From assembly GCA_021808195.1 (NCBI GenBank), contig JAKBCE010000050.1, forward strand, positions 1-20,399: a stretch of DNA of 20,399 nt. The letters are read 5' to 3'. Numbering within the stretch: position 1 is the stretch's first letter; every line of letters starts with the position of its first letter. The translations under genes were made by a program, and so were the position numbers. This DNA is from Pseudomonadota bacterium. GTDB taxonomy: Bacteria > Pseudomonadota > Gammaproteobacteria > Steroidobacterales > Steroidobacteraceae. Of this stretch, positions 7,239-13,325 are shown one piece after another. Under the pieces are notes generated by a model. It did no database searches. It was given only the letters and a program-made list of their open reading frames with translations, and had not been told where the DNA came from.

Positions 7239-7275
7239 CCTGAGAAAGTCGTTGCGACCGCCGCACTTTCTCAGG
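7239..7275 (-). promoter_or_regulatory. Leader hairpin overlapping the ribosome-binding site
   Basis: CCTGAGAAAGT (7239-7249) and ACTTTCTCAGG (7265-7275) form a perfect 11-bp inverted repeat with a 15-nt loop. On the minus strand its 3' arm ends in CAGG, which is part of the AGGAG ribosome-binding site (7237-7241) of the downstream secreted-protein gene. If transcribed, the fold would occlude translation initiation. As DNA it could equally be an operator. Confidence 0.55.
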
Positions 7276-7366
7276 TCGTCCCGACCGGATGCATTCGCAC
7301 ATCCCCCTAGGTAATTTCCCTTCCGTTGCTGATCCCGGACCCGCGCCTGTCGTTCCGAACCGACGC

Positions 7367-7885
7367 TCATCCCAGAGCGCGCGAGGCCGCCATAAAGAAC
7401 CCGAGATTGAACAGGATGTGCAGACCCATCGGCGCCCCGACGCCCCGGTGACGCTCGCGGAACCACCCGAACAGCAACGATGGTACGAACACACTCAGCG
7501 CCCACAGCGGTGGATGATGGAAGAAATGCAGGGCCACGAAAAAGACCGAGGTGATCAGATTCGCCGCGCTGATGCCGAGCCAGCGCGCAGCCGCTGCGCG
7601 GCGGCGCAGCAATTCGCCCTGGATCAGGCCCCGGAAGACTCCCTCTTCGAGCACCGGCTGCCACAGTACGCAGGACAGCCAGACTTCAAGCCCATGCAGC
7701 GCCGAGATCGCCATCGCCGACGGAAATGCAAACCTAAGTCCGATCGCGACGGTGAACCCCGCCATGCCAGCGACCCACCAGAGCGGATCGCGCAGGAATC
7801 CGAACGCCGTCCGCATCAGACCCGCACGCGGCCACTCAGCCCGCACCACGCTCAGCGTGCCGTCGGCGATCTCAGACCACCGCAT
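7367..7885 (-). CDS. CPBP-family intramembrane glutamic protease, JDVT-CTERM sorting (MrtJ-type)
   Basis: 172-residue membrane protein with all three signature motifs of the CPBP/Abi (CAAX-protease-like) family: EEGVFRG (E80, E81, R85), FFVALH (F116 to H120) and HILFN (H156 to N160). About five hydrophobic segments are predicted (roughly 36-58, 62-79, 105-122, 127-141, 151-168). It is the last gene of the run encoding four proteins with GGGC-type C-terminal signals. JDVT-CTERM systems are known to pair such substrates with a dedicated glutamic-type intramembrane protease, so the assignment rests on both motifs and neighbourhood. Expected role: cleaving the C-terminal signal in the inner membrane near the invariant Cys. 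The upstream gene's TAG overlaps its AGGAG site (9 nt before the ATG), indicating coupled translation. An Abi-type immunity role is less likely in this context. Confidence 0.85.
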   Translation of the reverse strand: MRWSEIADGTLSVVRAEWPRAGLMRTAFGFLRDPLWWVAGMAGFTVAIGLRFAFPSAMAISALHGLEVWLSCVLWQPVLEEGVFRGLIQGELLRRRAAAARWLGISAANLITSVFFVALHFFHHPPLWALSVFVPSLLFGWFRERHRGVGAPMGLHILFNLGFFMAASRALG

Positions 7886-7897
7886 CGCACCGGTCTC

Positions 7898-10474
7898 CTA
7901 ACGAATCCTACCGGCCTTCCGTACAACTCTTCTCGTCAACGCAAGCGCCGCGAACCCCGCGAGCGCCAGCAGCAGTGGATCGAATCCCCCATCTGGAACG
8001 CTGACGCAGCCTCCGCCGCCGCTTGTTCCGGCCGTTGCAGCGGTACTGATGCTCTTCACCGATACCGCCGTTTGCGTCGAATTATCCGCAAGATTGACGT
8101 CTTCCTGCGGCGCCTCGACATCGAAGCTCGCCGTGCCATCGCCCGTCGTCGCGGCGGTCACCTGCACTAATCCGCTGAGTGACGCCCCAGACGCGAGCGA
8201 GTCCATCGTGCACAAAATCGTCGCCGGCGCATCCGTACCATCAAAATTACAGCTCGCCCCCGGCAGGTCGATCGAATCGTACAAAACGTTGCTCGGCAGC
8301 GTAACGCCGAAGCGAACCTGCTGCGCATCCGTCGGACCGAGGTTGCGGATGAGGAACGGAAGATACATCGCCGTACCCCGTGTCGCGCTGATCGCAGCAC
8401 CTCCGGGGGTGACCGTCAGATCGGACTGCCCGAGTTCCGAAACCATTGCATTAGCCGAATTGTTGACCAAGTTCGGATCGATCGGCGCCGTCTGCGTGAC
8501 GGAGAATTCGATCGGTGCCTGATTATTCGGCGCACTCGCCTGAAGATTCAGAGTCATGGTCGCAGATAACCCTGGCGCCAGAGTTCCGGCGGGGCAACTG
8601 ACCACCGCGCCGGTCTCTACACACGGTGCGCTGCCCTCCGGCGTCGTGATCGTTGCAGACTGCATCACCAGCGACGGCGGCAGGGCAGAGGCGACGATCT
8701 GTACCCCGGTCGCCGCAGTCGTCGCGCTCGGATCCACGTGAGCCGTCGCCACCACCGAAAACTCTCTACCGACGTATACGCTGTCCGGCGCCGACACGCT
8801 ATCAATGTGCAGATCGGCCGTGTGTACGAACAGCTCATAGGCCCCGATGTCGCACTGAAACACACCGTCGATATTGCCATCGGCGCGGCCCATCTGTCCG
8901 CGCTGATCCTCGTTCGGACACTGCGCCGAATCACCGGCATCGATCGCCGGACTGCTGCCGAGCAGCGCCATGGTCAGCGTCGGACCTCCGTTGTCGCCCA
9001 GTGGAGCGAGTTGCGGATCGACGCTCGATTGATCTCCCGCCGCGCCGAGTCCGCAGCTGGTGCCGTCCTCGATATTGTGTCCCATCGAATAAAATCGGGC
9101 CGCTGGATCACCCTCCCCCTTGCCCCCGCAATTGAGCAGTGTCGCAGTCGTGCCAGCATAAGTGTTCGCCGCCACAATGGTATTTGTCAGACTGAAATTC
9201 GCCGCATTCGCTCCACCGCTGGCGGGCAGCGCACTGGCCGGACCGAACCCACTGAGCCCGGCGCCGGCCTTGCCCACTTTTCCCGTGACCGTATTATCGG
9301 CGACCGTATCATTGATCAGATTGACGCGACCATTGGTCATGATGCCCGCGCCCCCGTCTGTGGCCGTGTTATCCGCGATCGTCGAGCGACTAATGATTTC
9401 GAGTACCATCCGACGTCCCGCAATACCGCCACCACTCGAGGCACTGTTGCCAACGAACGCGCTACGTTCTATTTCCGACGTATGAAAACCCGTTTCGAAC
9501 AGTCCGCCGCCATCGGCCGCACTGTTCGGTGCCGCCGCCGAGCCAATTTCACTGTCGGTCATCAGCATGACCGCGTCGTTGTAAATGCCGCCGCCATTGG
9601 CCGCACTCGCGTTTCCCGTCACAGTCACGTGATCCAAGGTGATCGGTCCCGTATTGTAGATACCCCCGCCCTCGCCGCCCGCCACGTTGTTCATCACCTG
9701 CACGTCGGACAGCGTCACCATTTGAATGGTCGCTCCCGACTCGCTTTCACCGGGCCCACCATGACCTTCCGGTCCGGCGCACCCTTTGCTGCCCCCGCCG
9801 CCTCCGCCACCGCAGCCGCCCCCATCCTCTTCACCCTCGGTAGCGGTGGAATCGATGACCTGAATCTCGGCCCCCGCCCCTATGGCGATTCCGCCGCCCA
9901 TCCGGGCAAAGCGAATCACCGCCGTGGGGACCGACCCGTCCAGTACCAAAGGCGGCGGCACGTAGCCGTTCTCCACTGTCATCCCCTGCAGGGTCACCGT
10001 CATATTGCTTTGCGCAGCGGCCGGCACTTCAATGTGAAACACCCGATCCTCATTCGCCCCTGGTGCCCATCCGATCACCGTTTGTCCCGCACCAGCCCCG
10101 ATAATCGTCATGCTCTGCGTAATATTCAGATCGCCTTTCGAAGCGTCCGGAGTGTGCACAACCGTATAGCTGCCATTGACCTCTTCCGCCGCCTCATCAA
10201 CGCCCGTCACGGTCAGCTGATAATTACCGGCCGGAACCATGATCGTGCTCCCAGCTGGGGCTGAGTCCGCGACCTGAATCGCCGCTCTGAGGGTGCATTG
10301 CCCCTGTCCATCATCACATTGACCCGCCGAAATCGCCGCAGGCGATGCCGGCGCATCGAGGGTGGTGTTGACCTGAAATGTTCCGGCATGGGCGCTCAAT
10401 ACCGCACACATCATCACCGCCGGCACACAAACGCGTCCCGCCTCAGCGAATTTTCTATACGAACCTGTTCTCAT
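7898..10474 (-). CDS. Secreted beta-helix protein C with JDVT-CTERM sorting signal
   Basis: 858 residues. Signal peptide 1-30 (ending SAHA); CSLREA-type N-terminal domain with CDDGQGQCTLRAAI (53-66); right-handed beta-helix built from NGGGIYN-like turns (about 115-480), interrupted by a Gly/Cys/acidic insert (213-247) including seven consecutive Gly; a choice-of-anchor Q-like end (SPAIDAGD at 508-515, CDIGAYEL at 541-548); two DUF11/Ig-like domains (about 555-680 and 685-805); then a JDVT-CTERM tail (GGGGC with C823, FDP at 831-833, hydrophobic segment, RR/RK). It is the most divergent of the three beta-helix paralogs here. I start at the ATG at 10474 because it overlaps the protease TGA (ATGA), follows a GGGGA site and gives a proper signal peptide. 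Likely a cell-surface or adhesin-like protein; no catalytic residues were recognised. Confidence 0.9.
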   Translation of the reverse strand: MRTGSYRKFAEAGRVCVPAVMMCAVLSAHAGTFQVNTTLDAPASPAAISAGQCDDGQGQCTLRAAIQVADSAPAGSTIMVPAGNYQLTVTGVDEAAEEVNGSYTVVHTPDASKGDLNITQSMTIIGAGAGQTVIGWAPGANEDRVFHIEVPAAAQSNMTVTLQGMTVENGYVPPPLVLDGSVPTAVIRFARMGGGIAIGAGAEIQVIDSTATEGEEDGGGCGGGGGGGSKGCAGPEGHGGPGESESGATIQMVTLSDVQVMNNVAGGEGGGIYNTGPITLDHVTVTGNASAANGGGIYNDAVMLMTDSEIGSAAAPNSAADGGGLFETGFHTSEIERSAFVGNSASSGGGIAGRRMVLEIISRSTIADNTATDGGAGIMTNGRVNLINDTVADNTVTGKVGKAGAGLSGFGPASALPASGGANAANFSLTNTIVAANTYAGTTATLLNCGGKGEGDPAARFYSMGHNIEDGTSCGLGAAGDQSSVDPQLAPLGDNGGPTLTMALLGSSPAIDAGDSAQCPNEDQRGQMGRADGNIDGVFQCDIGAYELFVHTADLHIDSVSAPDSVYVGREFSVVATAHVDPSATTAATGVQIVASALPPSLVMQSATITTPEGSAPCVETGAVVSCPAGTLAPGLSATMTLNLQASAPNNQAPIEFSVTQTAPIDPNLVNNSANAMVSELGQSDLTVTPGGAAISATRGTAMYLPFLIRNLGPTDAQQVRFGVTLPSNVLYDSIDLPGASCNFDGTDAPATILCTMDSLASGASLSGLVQVTAATTGDGTASFDVEAPQEDVNLADNSTQTAVSVKSISTAATAGTSGGGGCVSVPDGGFDPLLLALAGFAALALTRRVVRKAGRIR
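7901..8020 (-). other. JDVT-CTERM signal of beta-helix protein C
   Basis: Residues 819-858: GGGGC (Cys823), then VSVPDGGFDP, about 14 hydrophobic residues, and a basic tail with RR and RK. PDG replaces the PGG of the other three copies. Confidence 0.85.
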
Positions 10475-12825
10475 GACTGTTCCCCATGGCGCGCGCCAGG
10501 GAACCCCTGCTTCGCGTGCCGCATCGATCGTGCGCCGTGCGCACATAGTCCGAATACGCCGAACCCGAGCAGAACGAACAACGTCGGATCGAACGACCCT
10601 CCGGGGTCAAAGGCACAGCCGCCGCCCGACGACGTCGAGGTCGAGGTCGTCGAGGTTGGAGTCGAGGCGGCCTGCAGAATGGGCACCGACACTTCCGTGG
10701 AGGGCACGCTCTCCTGCCCCTTGGTATCCAACGTGCGTACGACGTAGTAATAGGTTCCAGAGGCGAGTCCCGTGTCCGTATAGGTCGTACTCTGGTACGA
10801 CACCGTCGCGATCTTCGCCAAATCACTGCTCACGGAACTGGCCCGATAGACGTCGTAACCATCAACATCGAGCGCGGAATTTTCCGGCCAGGACAGGTTC
10901 GCAGAACTACCGCTCGCAGTGGCTTGCAGACTCGTCGGGGCCGCGGGCGGCGCCACCGGCAGCGCATCAAAGGCCGCCTTGACGTCGAGCTTGCCGTAAC
11001 CCCAGGAATCGTTGGGCACTGTCCCGACCAACTCGTCGGCCATCGCATAATGCTCGAGATCTCCTTTGATGTCGTCTGGCGCCGAGCTCGGCGCCAGCTG
11101 CAGCAGCAACGCAACTGCACCGGAGACGATCGGTGCGGCCATGCTCGTGCCCTGTCTAAAGCTGTGCACGCCGTCCAGATCTAGATAGCACTCGCCGCAG
11201 GTGTCCGCGGGCCAGACGGTCTGCGCCGAAAATGCGGCAGCGATCCAGGCCCCGGGGGCGGTCACCTCGGGCTTTTGAACGTCCGGGCACTCGATCGACA
11301 GGGAGCATGTGCGCCGCGGTCCGACGCTGCTGAAGTACGACAGCGAGCCGAGCGGATTCGAAGTAATCGCCGACATAAGGCCGGCGATACTTTCCCATGT
11401 GTTTCGCGTGTTGTACGCTCCAACGGTGATGGCCGCGCTCGTGGTCGCCAAATCACTCAACGTGTCGCTGGCGTCGAGATTACTTGTGAAGCGGGCGCCA
11501 CTCGTCGAACCATCGACCCATGCGTCGAATTTCCCGTTCGTGACAGACGTACCGCTCAACACGATCTGCCATCCGGTCGCGGCAAATGGCGCATCGGAAG
11601 TTGCGGAGAGACTGACCAGAATCTCACGATCCCCATTGAGAGGGTTTACGTTGCTCGACACAACGGTGACTCTTCCGGCGCACGAAGTAGACTCCGTCGA
11701 GGTATCTGCCACCGGTGCCGCCACGATACCGGAATCACATACGCTGCCATTTCGTACCTCTACCGCGAGCCGGTCTGCTCCGGCATACCAGATGTCAAAC
11801 AAAGCAAGGTCGGTGGCGACGGGAACCGAAGCACCGACCGACACCGCCCCGCCCTGAACAACAGTCCCGCTGGCATGCGAATCGTCGTCGGCATGATTTC
11901 CCGCTGCAATGACGATGATGCGTCCGGGCCCTGTGGCATTGTCGAGCGCTCGGTCGGCGTTATCCGTGCCGTCATGCGGCCCGATCTCGGTACCCACGCT
12001 CAGGTTGATCACGAGCGGACGCCCGAGCGCACTGGCTGCATTCTCCAGATAACTGATCGCCTCTATGATATTCGCCGTAGTCCACTCGCCCTTTGCCACC
12101 AGCAGCCCGGCCTGCGGAGCCATGCCGACATAGCGATAGGCCGGCTGACCGCTGCCGGTCGCCGAGCCATTGCCGGCGGCGATACCGGCCACTTCCGTGC
12201 CGTGCCCCACCGTATCGACTTCGCTGCACTCACCAGCATCGATCTGCGCACCCGTACACTGCGTACCCGTGGTGTAATCCATGAGCTGCAGGATCCGGGT
12301 TCGCCCCTCGGGATCCCGAAAATCCTTGTGCGCTAAGTCGATGCCCGTATCAACCAGTCCAATCAAGACGTTTCGCCCAGTATCACCCTGCCAGTCTGGC
12401 GGTGTCCCGCTGCGGACTTGATCAGCACCGGTCGCAACCACGGCGAGATCGACTGCCGGTTGCAGCGGAATCGCCATATCGACGTAGCGCACGTTGGCCA
12501 ACTGCGCGAGATTCCCCAGCTCTCGGACCGGAACCCGGACACCGGCAACGTCACCGGAAGTCCATGTCACGGAGCCGCCGAGCATCGCGACGTCCGGAAT
12601 CCCGCCACGGAACCGCACGAGCGTCGATGCCATGGCGGGCTGCGACCCGGTCGCAGGGCGAATCATGCCTTTAGCGGAAAAAGCGCCCAGCCCATCTGGA
12701 CGGCTCTGCTGCTGCACCAGCACGACGCCCAAGGGTGAAAGCCGCGGCGTCTGTGCAACTGCCGCCAACGGCGCGAGCCACGCACAGAGCAGGAAAATTC
12801 GCCATCGCGCGGGCCACATCCTCAT
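10471..12825 (-). CDS. Subtilisin-like (S8) serine protease with fibronectin-III-like domain and JDVT-CTERM signal
   Basis: 784 residues. Signal peptide 1-24 (ending AAVA); an I9-like propeptide region (about 66-122, with SGDVAGVRVPV and NVRYVDMAIPL); an S8 catalytic domain with Asp159 (LIGLVDTGID), His208 (GHGTEVAGIAAG), oxyanion Asn310 (VIAAGN) and Ser561 (GTSMAAP). An insert of about 140 residues (330-465) resembles the extra beta-domain seen in some large subtilases. A fibronectin-III-like domain follows (about 625-715), then a Thr/Ser linker and the sorting tail with Cys737 and FDP. The basic end is weaker than in the paralogs (ARSMRHAK) and continues 14 further residues into the overlap with the next gene. 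Coupled by ATGA overlaps to the lipoprotein upstream and to beta-helix protein C downstream. It may mature or shed the co-encoded surface proteins (inference). Confidence 0.95.
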   Translation of the reverse strand: MRMWPARWRIFLLCAWLAPLAAVAQTPRLSPLGVVLVQQQSRPDGLGAFSAKGMIRPATGSQPAMASTLVRFRGGIPDVAMLGGSVTWTSGDVAGVRVPVRELGNLAQLANVRYVDMAIPLQPAVDLAVVATGADQVRSGTPPDWQGDTGRNVLIGLVDTGIDLAHKDFRDPEGRTRILQLMDYTTGTQCTGAQIDAGECSEVDTVGHGTEVAGIAAGNGSATGSGQPAYRYVGMAPQAGLLVAKGEWTTANIIEAISYLENAASALGRPLVINLSVGTEIGPHDGTDNADRALDNATGPGRIIVIAAGNHADDDSHASGTVVQGGAVSVGASVPVATDLALFDIWYAGADRLAVEVRNGSVCDSGIVAAPVADTSTESTSCAGRVTVVSSNVNPLNGDREILVSLSATSDAPFAATGWQIVLSGTSVTNGKFDAWVDGSTSGARFTSNLDASDTLSDLATTSAAITVGAYNTRNTWESIAGLMSAITSNPLGSLSYFSSVGPRRTCSLSIECPDVQKPEVTAPGAWIAAAFSAQTVWPADTCGECYLDLDGVHSFRQGTSMAAPIVSGAVALLLQLAPSSAPDDIKGDLEHYAMADELVGTVPNDSWGYGKLDVKAAFDALPVAPPAAPTSLQATASGSSANLSWPENSALDVDGYDVYRASSVSSDLAKIATVSYQSTTYTDTGLASGTYYYVVRTLDTKGQESVPSTEVSVPILQAASTPTSTTSTSTSSGGGCAFDPGGSFDPTLFVLLGFGVFGLCAHGARSMRHAKQGFPGARHGEQS
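10516..10626 (-). other. JDVT-CTERM signal of the subtilisin-like protease
   Basis: Residues 734-770: GGGC (Cys737), AFDPGGSFDP, a hydrophobic segment with an additional Cys761, then a mildly basic end. Same register of Cys, PGG and FDP as the beta-helix proteins. Confidence 0.85.
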
Positions 12826-13244
12826 GGCACCCTCCCGTCCGGCACGGGCAGCGGCCTCGACCTTTCAACGTACCGTACAAATTCGAACCGCGAAACGCGC
12901 ACCAGGGCGGCACAGTCTAGGTAACCGGTAACAATGTCTCCCGAACTACCGATGACCTCGACGCCACTGGCCTTCAGCGCATGACGCTCATGTGCTCCAA
13001 TCGCATACCGGGTGCGGATCAGAACGGCGATCAGCTGGTCAGAATTGCTCCGCACCCACGCGCGCACACCCGCCGACCATTTGAGCGACTCTGAGGCCGC
13101 TTCTGGCACGGTACCATCTATTCCCACCCGACGGTCCGCACACCCGCTCAAACCGATGACCATGAATACCGCACCGATCGCAACTACGCCGAAGCTGCCC
13201 CTCCCGAGTGCCGGATGGCGCCTGCGTCGCATCACGGGTTTCAT
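12822..13244 (-). CDS. Predicted lipoprotein resembling a free-standing subtilisin propeptide (I9-like)
   Basis: 140 residues. A basic N-terminus (RRRR) and hydrophobic segment lead to a canonical lipobox LSGC (Cys35) followed by Ala, so inner-membrane retention is not signalled and an outer-membrane lipoprotein is likely. Residues 70-132 read LIAVLIRTRY...GVEV...SGDIVTGYLD...VRYVERSRPL and align by eye with the propeptide region of the protease encoded next (LVRFRGG...GGSV...SGDVAGVRVP...VRYVDMAIPL). Its TGA overlaps the protease ATG (ATGA), so the two products are made together. Best guess is an intermolecular chaperone or inhibitor of that protease, or a protective immunity-like protein; this is inference. 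The ATG at 13244 has GGAG 9 nt upstream; another in-frame ATG lies at 13232. Confidence 0.75.
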   Translation of the reverse strand: MKPVMRRRRHPALGRGSFGVVAIGAVFMVIGLSGCADRRVGIDGTVPEAASESLKWSAGVRAWVRSNSDQLIAVLIRTRYAIGAHERHALKASGVEVIGSSGDIVTGYLDCAALVRVSRFEFVRYVERSRPLPVPDGRVP

Positions 13245-13274
13245 CGCTGCTCGCTCCGACTCTGTACCGATGCC

Positions 13275-13309
13275 GCGCGGGGGCGGACTGCCTCGTACCG
13301 CCCCCGCGC
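13275..13309 (-). terminator. Strong GC hairpin inside the operon
   Basis: GCGCGGGGGCGG (13275-13286) and CCGCCCCCGCGC (13298-13309) form a perfect 12-bp stem with an 11-nt loop in the 81-bp gap between beta-helix gene B and the lipoprotein gene. With no T-run it is more likely an attenuator or a 3'-end stabilising hairpin than a full terminator, which would lower expression of the protease half relative to the beta-helix genes. Confidence 0.55.
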
Positions 13310-13325
13310 CTGCTTCCAATCCCTG

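Noticed and set aside
7367..7885. Bacteriocin-immunity (Abi) or CAAX prenyl protease role for the CPBP protein
   Set aside because: Motifs fit the whole superfamily, but no bacteriocin genes are near and four matching C-terminal sorting tails are directly upstream, so the sorting role is preferred.
8738..10264. Long open frame (508 codons) on the plus strand opposite beta-helix gene C, and similar ones at 4211-5656 and 16653-17765
   Set aside because: They mirror well-supported genes, are Arg/His-rich in the manner of antisense frames in GC-rich DNA, and show no recognisable motif or ribosome-binding site.
13245..13319. Longer start for the propeptide-like lipoprotein at 13319
   Set aside because: The added codons cross the 12-bp hairpin and would move the lipobox too far from the N-terminus for a lipoprotein signal.
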